A stretch of DNA of 64,000 nucleotides. Origin: Flavobacterium tiangeerense (lineage in GTDB: Bacteria; Bacteroidota; Bacteroidia; Flavobacteriales; Flavobacteriaceae). Both the position numbers and the translations under genes were made by a program. The notes beneath the pieces are model-generated. The model did no database searches. It saw only the letters and a program-made list of their open reading frames with translations, and was not told where the DNA came from. The stretch covers positions 75,453 to 139,452 of the forward strand of contig NZ_VLKO01000008.1 in NCBI RefSeq assembly GCF_007830355.1, written 5' to 3'. Positions within the stretch are counted from its first letter, which is position 1. Every line of letters begins with the position of its first letter. Of the stretch, positions 54,983-64,000 are shown piece by piece.

Positions 54983-55396
54983 ATGAGCAATGAATTAACT
55001 TACCTTATTGATGATGACTATTTAACACTACGACTGACCACAATGCTTGCTAACCGGATAAGTTTTAGCAGTTCATTAGAATCCTTTTCGAATGCTAAAA
55101 TTGCTCTTGAATTATTACAAAAAAATGCCACAAACCATCATGATCTTCCTAATTGTATATTACTAGATATCAATATGCCGTTAATGAACGGATGGGAATT
55201 TCTAGACGCACTAAAACAATTAAACATACAAAAAGATATTTTTGTTTTCATAATGACCTCCTCTATTGAATTTTCCGATATTGAAAAAGCAAAAAAATAC
55301 GCTAATGTTAAAAATTATATAGAAAAACCTATAAGCATTGAAAAACTTGAAGCAATCAAACATTTTATAGCTATTTCAAAGAAACCTAAAAAGTAG
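54983..55396 (+). CDS. Stand-alone response regulator receiver protein
   Basis: A 137-residue single receiver domain: acidic pocket LIDDDYLTLRL (residues 8-18), phosphoacceptor Asp in CILLDINMPLMNGWEFL (about residue 56), the Thr/Ser switch in FIMTSS and Lys in NYIEKPIS. There is no output domain, so it acts through protein contacts, as in phosphorelays. No kinase lies beside it. It is 53 bases upstream of an ABC transporter gene. Confidence 0.92.
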   Translation: MSNELTYLIDDDYLTLRLTTMLANRISFSSSLESFSNAKIALELLQKNATNHHDLPNCILLDINMPLMNGWEFLDALKQLNIQKDIFVFIMTSSIEFSDIEKAKKYANVKNYIEKPISIEKLEAIKHFIAISKKPKK

Positions 55397-55449
55397 TAAC
55401 AAAATCTTTTCTCCAACGTCATATAGTTAAACCAAAAAAAACTTGACAC

Positions 55450-56343
55450 TTGGAAACCATTTTAACCATACAAAATCTTAATAAGCGTTACGGCGCAGTA
55501 CAAGCCTTGAAAGATGTATCATTTGATATTCAAAAAGGCAACGTTTACGGAATTCTAGGACCAAATGGTAGCGGAAAATCAACAACGTTAGGTATTGTAC
55601 TTAATGTTGTTAACAAAACTTCTGGCTCTTACAGCTGGTTTGGCGGTACGATACAAACTCACGATGCACTAAAAAAAGTAGGTGCTATTATTGAAAGACC
55701 TAATTTTTACCCATACATGACTGCCAAGGAAAATTTGGAGCTAGTGTGTCTAATAAAAGGTATTAATTATGCCAAAGTAAGTGAAAAACTAGAATTAGTA
55801 GGGTTAACAGATAGACAAAACAGTAAGTTTAGAACCTTTTCACTAGGTATGAAACAGCGTTTGGCTATAGCATCGGCATTATTAAACGATCCTGAAATTT
55901 TAATACTTGATGAACCTACAAACGGATTAGACCCACAAGGAATACATCAAATTAGAGATATTATTAAAATCATTGCCGCGCAAGGAACTACAATACTCCT
56001 TGCTTCTCATTTACTAGACGAAGTTGAAAAAGTGTGTACGCATGTTTTAGTACTACAAAAAGGAAAAATATTATACACCGGATTAGTTGATGGTATGTCC
56101 TCTAATGAAGGTTTCTTTGAATTGCAAGCTGATAATATGCAACAACTTGCTGATCTTGTAGCAACGCATCCAGCAGTAAAAAACGTAGTAAAAACAAATG
56201 ATAAAGTAATTGTTTATCTACAAAAAGAACTCGAAGCAAAAGACCTCAATCAATTTTTATTTAGTAAAAATATTATCCTGAATCATCTTGTAAAACGAAG
56301 AAATAGTCTTGAAGAGCAGTTCTTAGAACTGACAAATAAATAA
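55450..56343 (+). CDS. ABC transporter ATP-binding protein
   Basis: A 297-residue ATPase with Walker A GPNGSGKST (residues 37-45), signature FSLGMKQRLAIA, Walker B ILILDEPTNGLD and switch His in LLASHLLDEV. It is of the ABC-2 exporter type (DRA/NatA-like) and acts with the permease downstream. The start codon is TTG at 55450. No ATG lies ahead of the first strand. The exported substrate is unknown. Confidence 0.92.
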   Translation: METILTIQNLNKRYGAVQALKDVSFDIQKGNVYGILGPNGSGKSTTLGIVLNVVNKTSGSYSWFGGTIQTHDALKKVGAIIERPNFYPYMTAKENLELVCLIKGINYAKVSEKLELVGLTDRQNSKFRTFSLGMKQRLAIASALLNDPEILILDEPTNGLDPQGIHQIRDIIKIIAAQGTTILLASHLLDEVEKVCTHVLVLQKGKILYTGLVDGMSSNEGFFELQADNMQQLADLVATHPAVKNVVKTNDKVIVYLQKELEAKDLNQFLFSKNIILNHLVKRRNSLEEQFLELTNK

Positions 56344-56423
56344 GTCTATCTCTATTTCATTTTACTGACTTAACACAACCTTTTAAAATTTTGGCTAATT
56401 AGCCAAAGATAAAATTATACCTT

Positions 56424-57261
56424 ATGAAAAGACTTCTTACGATAGAGTTACAAAAAATCTGGAAAAATAGAGCGAGTCGGGTTTTAACACTAGCCTACTT
56501 CATTTTGCTTACGTTCATTGCATTAATAGCATCAATCAAGTTTGATTTAGGTCCATTCAAATTTCATTTAGCCGAAATGGGCATTTTCAATTTCCCATAC
56601 ATCTGGCACTTCAATACCTACATTGCATCTATTTTGAAATTCTTTTTAGCAATTGTAATTGTTTCAATGATGGCCAATGAGTACAGTTATGGTACCTTAA
56701 AACAAAACTTGATTGACGGAATGAGCAAAAAAGAATTCATACAATCAAAATTTTTGACAGTATTTCTTTTTGCTACGGTATCAACGGTGTTCCTTTTTAT
56801 TTTGACCTTAATACTTGGATTTAGTTTTTCATCCTTTACTGAAATAGATATTGTTTTTTGCAGATTTAGATTATCTATTGGCTTATTTTGTAAAACTAAT
56901 TGGCTTTTTCTCTTTCTGTTTATTTCTTGGAATTTTGATCAAGAGATCTGCATTTGCTTTAGGTTTCTTGTTGGTTTGGAATATTATAGAAGGAATTATA
57001 AGTGGTATTTTAACATTCAAAGTTTTTCCAGAGGGTACTACTGCAGCCAGTATTACCCAGTTTTTACCACTACAATCCATGTCTAATCTTATCATTGAGC
57101 CTTTTTCACGTTTATCAGTTGTAAAAAATATTGGTACTCAAATTGGTTTAGAGAATAGCAAGGACTATGGAGTTTCCCTTTTTTCAATTGCAATTGTATT
57201 GTGCTGGACCGTTATTTTTATATATTTTTCTTATAAAATTTTAAAAAACAGGGATTTATAG
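56424..57261 (+). pseudogene. ABC-2 type permease, frameshifted at a T6 run
   Basis: The reading frame starts as a normal ABC permease (MKRLLTIELQKIWKNRASRV, helices at about 20-40, 70-90 and 110-130) but leaves frame in GTTTTTTG at 56853..56860. Taking out one T joins it without gap to the frame that ends at 57261 (FADLDYLLAYFVKLIGFFSF and so on, ending YFSYKILKNRDL), giving a 278-residue six-helix protein. As written, the frame continues into unrelated sequence and stops at 57086. This is a real mutation, a slippage site or a sequencing error. The protein partners with the ATPase upstream. Confidence 0.85.
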
Positions 57262-57751
57262 AAACTATAATTTAAGACGAATGGTTTAAATTCAGTATTG
57301 ATTTACTTTATTGTTGCTTATTTTTAAAATTGTTCTAAAGCGATAACTATGGACAACTATACTCTACAGCCTCGCAAAGAGTACAGATAATTTTAGAAAT
57401 ATACTTCTAAAATAGCTTTAACGAGAATAGATACTTTTTCGGTTTTGCGAAAAAAACATTCTTATTTTGAGTAATTTACAAGTATTTTTCTAACATATGA
57501 AGTAATCTTATCTATTACTTGTAATAGTATGAATGCTTTAGTATTTTTTGTTTAAAAAAAGATGACCTCAATTTATATTAAATTCACAATATCGATCTAA
57601 GGGATATCTGGAACTTATATTTTAATTGCAAACCTACCATTAGGGTTTGATTTTTTCCCTATACAAAATTTATTAGATCAACTCCAATTATTTGAAAGCC
57701 GAAGATCAATTTACTTTTAAAAGATAATTTAAATTTTCCTATTTTTAGCGC
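57262..57751. other. 490-base gene-free region
   Basis: No credible gene. A small imperfect hairpin, AAACCTACCATTAGGGTTT followed by a T run (about 57631..57658), resembles a weak terminator. About 36 open codons (57606..57720) lack a start and match nothing I know. The promoter of the large secreted protein gene should lie near the right end. Confidence 0.45.
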
Positions 57752-60700
57752 ATGAAAAAAACTTTACTACTACTAACGATTCTACTTTCAATTAGTTGTT
57801 TTGCACAATTTAGTAAAACGCACTATATACCACCTATTACGGCTCAATCTAATGTGGTTGAAGATCATTACATTTATATTTCTACTCCAAATACTAAAGA
57901 CGTTCCTTTTAAAATAATTGAAAATGGCGGTAATGTAATTACGGGTGTAGTGAATAATATAACTCCATTTCGCTATTTTATAGGAACGGGAGATTTTACG
58001 CAATTATTTACTCCTAAAAATACAATTGGGATTTTAAAGAACAAAGGCTATGTGATTGAAGCGGAGGATTTGGTGTATGCTAATATTCGCGTAAATGCTG
58101 CTAGAACCAATAGTGGAGCCTATAATCATGCCGGTGGATTGGTTTCAAAAGGAAATAGTGCTTTGGGAAAAACATTCCGTTTAGGAGCGATGTTGAATCC
58201 TCTTTTTGACACTACTTTATTGAATTTTGCGTCTATTTTAGCTACCGAAAATGGTACAAAAGTTACGATTTCTAATCTGCCCATAGGAACTGTTTTGACC
58301 GATGGAACTGTAATCAGCGGTCCAATAACATTGACACTGAACAAAAATGAAAGTTACGTACTTGCATTAGAAAATACTAACCCAGGCGTAACACCGTCAA
58401 ATAGTGCCAAAATGATTGGTGCATTAGTTGAATCTGACAAAGCCGTGGTGGTCAACGCGGGTTCGTTTTGTGGAAGCAATAGTTCAGTGGTAAGTGGTGC
58501 TGGAACTCCAACGGGACGAGATGTAGGATTTGATCAAATTGTACCTATTGAACGTACAGGAACTGAATATATATTTGCCAAAGGACTAGGAACCGACGAA
58601 TTGGAACGTGTTTTACTAGTAGCACATACGGACCAGACCAAAGTATTTCTAAACGGAAATACTTCTCCTTTTACTACCTTAAACAAAGGAGAATATGTTG
58701 CAATTGACGGTGCAAATTTCACAAATGGTAGTTTATATGTCACCTCTTCTGAAAAAGTATTTGCTTATCAAAGTATTGGTGGTACTGCTTCACCAGCAAA
58801 TCAAAATATGTTTTTTGTTCCGCCTTTGAATTGTTCAACACCAAATGTGGTAGATAACATCCCTAACATTCAAGAAATTGGAAGCACTTTCTATGATGGT
58901 GGATTGAATATTATTACCGAAACTGGGGCGACAGTTTTAATTAATAATTCACCTATTAGTGCTAGTCCACAATCAATAATTGGAAATCCTGGGTTTGTGA
59001 AATACACTGTTTCTGGACTAAGCGGAAACATAGCCGTTAAATCGACCAAACAAGTATATGTGTCCTATTTTGCTACTAACGGAGCAGCAACGTATGGCGG
59101 TTACTATTCTGGTTTTGATATAAAACCAGAAATTGTATCGGATAAAATTGCAGTTGGTACCTCCTCTTGTATTCCCAATGTCGTATTAAAAATTAGTAGT
59201 TTATCCGCTTATGATACGTTTCAATGGTACAAAGATGATGTTGCTATTCCGTTGGCTACGACCAATAGCTATACTCCTATAACACCTGGTTATTATCAAG
59301 TTAAAGGGAGTATTTCTGGTTGTTTGAGCGATGTCTTTTCGGATAAAATTCCAGTAAGTGATTGTGCCAAAGACAACGATAATGACGGCACAAATAACAA
59401 CATTGATATTGATTGGGACAATGATGGATTGCTCAACACGGTTGAGAGTAGCTCTAATTTTTTTAATCATAGTAATACTCTTTCGGCTAGTAACTTTAAC
59501 GCGACAGTCAGCGGCTCTGGAACCATAACAGGCTATCCCGTTTATGGTTTTGTTTCGGATGTTCCAGCGGGTAAAAACAATCCTACTATTTATAAAATCA
59601 CCTTTACAAAACCAGAAACTATTGATTTTCGCTATATAACTGATGGCAACGCTCAAACCACTCCAAGTGATGATTTTGCTAATGGTGATGGTGATTTTGT
59701 GGTTAGTGCGCCTACGAATCAAACTTTAACGATTAAGGATCCATTCGGTGATCTTCTAATTGATACTAATTATGATGGTATTTACGAAAGTGGTGTAAAA
59801 GAATTTACCTCTTTTGAAATTCGTTTTCGATTTAAAAGTACAACAGCAGTTACACAAGGTACTGCACGTTTCACAATTCTAGGCTACAAAGTGGATAGTT
59901 TAACCTTCAAGCATTACAACCTTTCGGACATAGTAGCCAACCGAGCGGCTTTTTATATAGGTCAAACTATAGACCAAGATTCGGATCTAGATACTATTCC
60001 TGATGCATTAGATATTGATATCGACAATGACGGAATTCCAGATACTATTGAAGCACAAGGAAAAGGATTCAAATCATTTTCAGGAGTAGATACCAATAAA
60101 GACGGTTTGGATAATGCATTTGAACCTGGATTAGTTGCTATTAATTCTGACTCAGATATAAATGGAACCTTTTATCTAGTAAAAGATATACTCGATTTAG
60201 ATAGCGATAATGATGGTATTTTTGACCTTGTTGAAGCTGGACACAATACTACCGACGCCAATAAAGATGGAAATGTAGACGGAAATGTAGGTTTGAATGG
60301 TTTATTAGACATTTTGGAAACCGCTCCAGATAGCGGAAAATTGAAATACACTATTGCAGATACGGATGCGGATGGCAACTTTAACTATTTTGAATTAGAC
60401 AGCGATGATGATGGTTGCAAAGACGTAATCGAGGCTGGATTTCTAGATGGAGACGCAGATGGATTATTAGGAAACAGTCCCGTGACAGTAAATGACAAGG
60501 GTGTTGTTACATCAGGTACAGGATACACCACTCCAAATGTTAATTATACAATTGGAGCGCCAATTGTTATTACTACTCAACCCATCAATAAATCACAATG
60601 TTTATTGCAAAATACTACTTTTGAAGTGGTTTCCAATGCTGAAAGTTTCCAATGGGAATTGAGTACCGATGGCACAACCTGGACTACACTAACCAATAAC

Positions 60701-62788
60701 ACAACTTACTCTGGAGTTACAACAAAAACATTGACCATTACAAGTGTAAAAAACGCAATGAATGGCTATAAATACCGTGTGCAATTAAATAAAACTGGAA
60801 ATTCTTGTGGTTTACTTTCTGCGGAAACTACTTTAACGATATTAAGCTTACCCGTTGTGAATAATGTAACCATTGTTCAGTGTGATGATGATCTAGATGC
60901 TGTAACGACTTTCAATTTAACGGTGAAAAATAATGAAATATCTGCTAATGCGGCAAATGAAAATTTCACATATTATACTACTTTTAATGGAGCTACAACA
61001 GCTGATAACACAACCCTTATTACAAACCCAACGGCATTTACTAATACAACGCCGGTGACCATGAATGTTTGGTCAAGAGTCAGTAATGCAAATGGCTGCT
61101 TTAGTGTAGCAACGCTTAGATTACAAGTTTCAGCGACACAAATCCCAACTATTTTTAGAAGATCCTATAGTGCATGTGATGATTTATTGGATATAAATGG
61201 TAATAATAATGCAAACAATGATAAGAGAGATGGAATAAGTAGTTTTGATTTCAGCGGTGCCTCCACGGATATCAAGGCGCTACTTCCACCTGGAAATTAT
61301 ACTGTAACTTTTTATCGTAACCAAGCCGATGCACTAGCAGAATTGAATGCTATTACTGATATTTCGAATTATAGAAACATAGGATATCCAAACACGCAAC
61401 TAATTTGGGGCCGAGTAGATAGCGATGTAACTAACTCTTGTTTTGGTTTAGGACCTTATGTTTCACTAACTGTTGAAAAACTACCTGTAGCAAATCCAGT
61501 AACTATAGCAAGACAATGTGATGATAACCAAGATGGTATTTTTACTTTTGATACATCAGCATTACATGCAACAGTACTCAATGGACAAACTAATGTAAAC
61601 GTTACCTACTTTGACGAGAACAACAATGCCCTTTCAAGTCCTTTTCCTGCTTCATTCACCACTACAACTCAAAACATAAAAGCTGTAGTTACAAATAATT
61701 CAACACTGGCTTGTAGTGAAGAAGTTACCATTGCATTTATTGTTGATGATTTACCAGAGGCGTTCTCTATACCTACAAATTTAACTACAGTATGTGATGA
61801 CGAAGTAGATCCTCTTTTACAAGACGGACAATATTCATTTGATACAACTACCTTTCAAAATAGTATTTTAGGTGGTCAAACAGGCATGATGGTAAATTAT
61901 TTTGATAAAGATGGAAATCCTTTAACAAGTCCGCTTCCAAATCCATTTGTAACGCTTACTCAAAACATAACAGTTGAAGTTGAAAATACAATAAATCCAA
62001 CTTGTAAAGCAATCTTAACGATTCCGTTTATAGTTAATCCATTGCCTCCAATTCAATTAAACACCAATGGAGGAGATAACGAATTAGTATGTTCTAATTT
62101 ACCAACATTCTTTGTTCAACTAAATACTGGTTTACCCAATGGGACTAATCCTGCTGATTATACCTATACTTGGTACAAAGATTCCAATATCATTACTAAC
62201 GAAACTGGTCCAACTCTTGATGTAAATACAGAAGGTGACTATAGTGTAGAAGTGGCAACATTATTAGGATGTGAAAGAACAAGAACTATAAAAGTAACCG
62301 CTTCAGATATTGCTACGATAGCAAGCGTCGATATAGTAGATCTAGCCGACAATAATACGGTAACGGTTGATGCTAATGGAAAGGGTGATTATGAATACAG
62401 TTTAGACTTACCTAACGGTCCTTTTCAAGATTCTAACTTTTTTGATAATGTTCCTTCAGGAATTCATGAAGTGTATATTAATGATAAAAATGGTTGCGGT
62501 ACCGTAAGCAAAACAATTGCAGTAACCGGAGCTCCTAAGTTTTTCACACCAAATGGAGATAACATTAATGATTACTGGAATATCAAAGGAGTAAATAATG
62601 TCTTTAATAGAAATTCAATTATATATATTTTTAATAGATTTGGAAAATTAATAAAACAAATAACGGCATCAAGCCAAGGATGGGACGGAACGTTTACAGG
62701 CCAACCCATGCCAGCAGATGACTACTGGTTTACTGTAAAACTTGATGATGGACGAGAAATGAAAGGTCATTTCAGTTTAAAAAGATAA
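57752..62788 (+). CDS. Giant T9SS-secreted protein, gliding-motility C-terminal domain
   Basis: A 1678-residue secreted protein. The signal peptide is MKKTLLLLTILLSISCFAQ. Residues ~60-470 resemble an IgGFc-binding-type N-terminal domain. Aspartate-rich thrombospondin type-3-like calcium repeats lie at ~540-570 and ~740-905. Several Ig-like/PKD-like beta modules with CDD motifs span ~970-1590. The end (~1595-1678, PKFFTPNGDNINDYW to GHFSLKR) is the gliding motility-associated C-terminal (T9SS type B sorting) domain. It is probably exported by the PorSS and placed on the cell surface or released, as an adhesin. No partner genes are adjacent. Confidence 0.92.
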   Translation: MKKTLLLLTILLSISCFAQFSKTHYIPPITAQSNVVEDHYIYISTPNTKDVPFKIIENGGNVITGVVNNITPFRYFIGTGDFTQLFTPKNTIGILKNKGYVIEAEDLVYANIRVNAARTNSGAYNHAGGLVSKGNSALGKTFRLGAMLNPLFDTTLLNFASILATENGTKVTISNLPIGTVLTDGTVISGPITLTLNKNESYVLALENTNPGVTPSNSAKMIGALVESDKAVVVNAGSFCGSNSSVVSGAGTPTGRDVGFDQIVPIERTGTEYIFAKGLGTDELERVLLVAHTDQTKVFLNGNTSPFTTLNKGEYVAIDGANFTNGSLYVTSSEKVFAYQSIGGTASPANQNMFFVPPLNCSTPNVVDNIPNIQEIGSTFYDGGLNIITETGATVLINNSPISASPQSIIGNPGFVKYTVSGLSGNIAVKSTKQVYVSYFATNGAATYGGYYSGFDIKPEIVSDKIAVGTSSCIPNVVLKISSLSAYDTFQWYKDDVAIPLATTNSYTPITPGYYQVKGSISGCLSDVFSDKIPVSDCAKDNDNDGTNNNIDIDWDNDGLLNTVESSSNFFNHSNTLSASNFNATVSGSGTITGYPVYGFVSDVPAGKNNPTIYKITFTKPETIDFRYITDGNAQTTPSDDFANGDGDFVVSAPTNQTLTIKDPFGDLLIDTNYDGIYESGVKEFTSFEIRFRFKSTTAVTQGTARFTILGYKVDSLTFKHYNLSDIVANRAAFYIGQTIDQDSDLDTIPDALDIDIDNDGIPDTIEAQGKGFKSFSGVDTNKDGLDNAFEPGLVAINSDSDINGTFYLVKDILDLDSDNDGIFDLVEAGHNTTDANKDGNVDGNVGLNGLLDILETAPDSGKLKYTIADTDADGNFNYFELDSDDDGCKDVIEAGFLDGDADGLLGNSPVTVNDKGVVTSGTGYTTPNVNYTIGAPIVITTQPINKSQCLLQNTTFEVVSNAESFQWELSTDGTTWTTLTNNTTYSGVTTKTLTITSVKNAMNGYKYRVQLNKTGNSCGLLSAETTLTILSLPVVNNVTIVQCDDDLDAVTTFNLTVKNNEISANAANENFTYYTTFNGATTADNTTLITNPTAFTNTTPVTMNVWSRVSNANGCFSVATLRLQVSATQIPTIFRRSYSACDDLLDINGNNNANNDKRDGISSFDFSGASTDIKALLPPGNYTVTFYRNQADALAELNAITDISNYRNIGYPNTQLIWGRVDSDVTNSCFGLGPYVSLTVEKLPVANPVTIARQCDDNQDGIFTFDTSALHATVLNGQTNVNVTYFDENNNALSSPFPASFTTTTQNIKAVVTNNSTLACSEEVTIAFIVDDLPEAFSIPTNLTTVCDDEVDPLLQDGQYSFDTTTFQNSILGGQTGMMVNYFDKDGNPLTSPLPNPFVTLTQNITVEVENTINPTCKAILTIPFIVNPLPPIQLNTNGGDNELVCSNLPTFFVQLNTGLPNGTNPADYTYTWYKDSNIITNETGPTLDVNTEGDYSVEVATLLGCERTRTIKVTASDIATIASVDIVDLADNNTVTVDANGKGDYEYSLDLPNGPFQDSNFFDNVPSGIHEVYINDKNGCGTVSKTIAVTGAPKFFTPNGDNINDYWNIKGVNNVFNRNSIIYIFNRFGKLIKQITASSQGWDGTFTGQPMPADDYWFTVKLDDGREMKGHFSLKR

Positions 62789-62893
62789 TGCTTAAAACGC
62801 TTTAAACTACAAGTTATTCACTTTGTAAAGTAATAGAACTGTTTATATAAAGACGTTCTATTACTTTAAAAGGTGTTACAAAAAAATTTATCA

Positions 62894-63250
62894 ATGAAGA
62901 ATTATATCAAATATCTCGCAATGTTTATATTGATCTTAGGATCAATAACGTGTGAGTGTTTCCCTAATTCTGAAATCAGCTCTACTTCCTATTATCAAGA
63001 CTTTAATCTCACTAAAAGTACTAAAGCAGAAAATCTAAAAGGAACAAAACTTCTTTTTGAAACAATTCATGATGTAAAATCAAGCTTCAAAATTAGCTTT
63101 GATATTAATCTCAAGTATCTTAATCCAGCTGATGTTACATGTAATACCAAATTTAAATTACACAGCGAATTGTTTCAAATATTGAAACCTGTTCTGTATC
63201 AAAAACTATATCTGAAAGCATTATTTGAATTCACTAGTTATACACTTTAA
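62894..63250 (+). CDS. Small exported protein of unknown function
   Basis: A 118-residue product with a hydrophobic N-terminus (MKNYIKYLAMFILILGSITC, possibly a lipoprotein signal with Cys 20). The remainder is a mixed helix/strand domain without known motif. The start MKNYIKYL is preferred to an upstream GTG. It follows the giant secreted protein by about 105 bases. Not recognised. It could be a real small secreted protein or a chance frame. Confidence 0.5.
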   Translation: MKNYIKYLAMFILILGSITCECFPNSEISSTSYYQDFNLTKSTKAENLKGTKLLFETIHDVKSSFKISFDINLKYLNPADVTCNTKFKLHSELFQILKPVLYQKLYLKALFEFTSYTL

Positions 63251-63333
63251 TTCCAAACATAGTTTGAAATTCATTTTTAAATCTTTTATATGATTTAAGA
63301 AAATAAAAAGGTGTTTAATTTAACGAAATAAAA

Positions 63334-63516
63334 ATGCGTAAACTTAAAAATACAAATAGTCTAACTACTTGTAAAAGAATAATTACTGGAATAAAAAAGA
63401 GAATAATTGTAATACTTACTGCAATAATGCTAGGAATAGCAATGGGATTCCATGAAAATGAAAGCATACTCCATAAAAATTCAAAACAAACCGAGTGGCA
63501 AAATAAAAAGGAATAA
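63334..63516 (+). CDS. Possible small membrane protein
   Basis: A 60-residue frame with a basic start and one hydrophobic helix (RIIVILTAIMLGIAMGF, residues ~28-44) and a polar tail. No family is recognised. It is kept because it is an ATG frame with a plausible helix and is followed by an apparent intergenic RNA element, but it may be spurious. Confidence 0.3.
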   Translation: MRKLKNTNSLTTCKRIITGIKKRIIVILTAIMLGIAMGFHENESILHKNSKQTEWQNKKE

Positions 63517-63582
63517 GAATTTCAAAAGATAATTTAAGTTTCTTCTCAATACTTATCTTCTGCAAATAGATTTTCTTTTACC

Positions 63583-63653
63583 CCTGATGGGAACGGCATC
63601 CTTTTATAACACCCCTTTTTTGGGGTGGTATAAAAGATATAGTGTACAGCAGG
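63583..63653 (+). ncRNA. Structured RNA element, copy 2 (Flavo-1-like)
   Basis: A stem of 14 pairs and one A-G mismatch (63601..63615 with 63622..63636) around TTTTTT is closed by CCTG at 63583..63586 with CAGG at 63650..63653. The flanks GATGGGAACGGCATCC and AAAGATATAGTGTACAGC match copy 1 except for A/G and C/T changes, while the closing stem has changed from CCAG/CTGG in copy 1 to CCTG/CAGG here, a compensatory pair. This makes a conserved RNA structure very likely. Function unknown. Confidence 0.65.
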
Positions 63654-63662
63654 ATTAGGTTC

Positions 63663-63696
63663 AAAAAAAAACCATCAACTTACGCTGATGGTTTTA
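63663..63696 (-). terminator. Terminator behind typA
   Basis: AAAACCATCA (63668..63677) pairs with TGATGGTTTT (63686..63695) across an 8-base loop. On the minus strand the stem is followed by a T run, 18 bases after the typA stop. Confidence 0.8.
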
Positions 63697-63713
63697 AATA
63701 CAATTCAAATAAA

Positions 63714-64000
63714 TTAGATTTTGAATCTTTTTCTATCTGTTTCTGTTAAATATATTTTTCTTAAACGAATAGATTTTGGTGTAACCTCAACATATTCATC
63801 TTTTTGAATGTATTCTAAAGCTTCCTCTAATGAGAAAATAATTGGAGGAATAATTCTTGCTTTTTCATCATTCCCAGATGAACGAACGTTAGATTGTTTT
63901 TTCTCTTTTGTTACGTTTACACACATATCATCTCCACGAGAGTTTTCTCCAATAACCTGACCTTCGTAAATTTCAGCATTAGGTTCAACGAAAAACTTAC
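63714..64000 (-). CDS. typA: Translational GTPase TypA/BipA (C-terminal part)
   Basis: Cut by the window edge. Only the last ~95 residues are present. From the edge the minus strand reads KFFVEPNAEIYEGQVIGENS then RGDDMCVNVTKEKKQSNVRS and the typical TypA ending with IFSLEEALEYIQKDEYVEVT and RLRKIYL. TypA is a ribosome-binding GTPase needed for ribosome assembly and stress growth. The GTPase domain is outside the window. Confidence 0.93.
   Translation of the reverse strand, partial: KFFVEPNAEIYEGQVIGENSRGDDMCVNVTKEKKQSNVRSSGNDEKARIIPPIIFSLEEALEYIQKDEYVEVTPKSIRLRKIYLTETDRKRFKI

Noticed and set aside
57606..57720. About 36 open codons before the giant secreted protein gene
   Set aside because: No start codon, no recognised similarity, and open stretches of this length are expected by chance in AT-rich sequence.
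59201..59722. 173-residue frame opposite the giant secreted protein
   Set aside because: It is a shadow of the Asp-rich repeats on the other strand, with an unusual Ile-rich composition and no domain.
1..64000. CRISPR arrays, prophage, insertion sequences, tRNA or rRNA genes
   Set aside because: No regularly spaced repeats, transposase or integrase motifs, or cloverleaf-like sequences were seen by eye. The pRiA4b ORF-3 family name alone is not evidence of mobility.

Overview
The window is a 64 kb piece of a chromosome from a member of the Bacteroidota, almost certainly a Flavobacterium or close relative. The evidence is an AT-rich sequence, little Shine-Dalgarno signal, promoters with the Bacteroidota -7 element TAnnTTTG, a type IX secretion sorting domain of the gliding-motility class (57752..62788), a fused CcoNO oxidase, DUF349 and DUF5606 genes, and many flavobacterial-type TonB, 2TM and CsbD proteins. 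I see no rRNA, tRNA, phage, insertion sequence or CRISPR array.

Layout. 1-2.4 kb: a structured RNA element and a five-repeat DUF349 protein. 2.5-13.5 kb: a microaerobic respiration block made of hemN, a leftward cbb3 oxidase operon (ccoS, ccoNO, ccoQ, ccoP, ccoG, fixH/ccoH, a TauE/SafE-family membrane protein), the copper ATPase ccoI, and a divergent FNR-like regulator. Three near-identical palindromes of the form TATGAY-N4-ATCATW sit in front of hemN, ccoS and ccoI/fnr. In the first three transcription directions they lie 33 bp from a -7 box, so the block looks like one local FNR-type regulon. 13.5-22.6 kb: housekeeping genes (amino-acid permease, mazG, DUF5606, def, FUSC membrane protein, mqo, ruvX, dapD). 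22.6-30.2 kb: surface polysaccharide/LPS genes (five glycosyltransferases, a Kdo-kinase-like protein, fcl and gmd for GDP-L-fucose). 30.7-35.1 kb: tRNA modification and CCA addition, heme A synthesis, a CDP-alcohol phosphatidyltransferase and CsbD. 35.2-41.1 kb: a LytTR response regulator, two small 2TM proteins, a histidine kinase carrying its own 2TM domain, a periplasmic protein and a TonB-dependent receptor, all leftward. 41.4-45.2 kb: small accessory genes (acetyltransferase, VOC protein, pRiA4b-ORF3-like, four-helix bundle protein, nucleoid-associated protein). 45.3-54.6 kb: a lesser-known cluster with a GAF protein, an HD-domain/Pycsar-effector-like membrane protein, a metallophosphoesterase/kinase-like/Omp85 fusion, an SdiA-regulated-like lipoprotein and a kinase-like unknown. 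55-57.3 kb: a response regulator and an ABC transporter whose permease is frameshifted. 57.7-62.8 kb: a giant secreted T9SS protein. The right edge cuts typA/bipA.

The best candidates for something new are: (i) the 47.7-54.6 kb cluster, which joins a cyclic-nucleotide-defence-type effector domain, an HD phosphohydrolase, a three-domain outer-membrane phosphoesterase fusion and a second kinase-like protein; (ii) the tightly spaced FNR-box regulon with a box that probably activates ccoI while covering the regulator's own promoter; (iii) three copies of a covarying RNA element; and (iv) a 20-bp tandem duplication of the fixH start that creates a 7-codon upstream ORF. No similarity search was run. 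Family names come from motifs read by eye.
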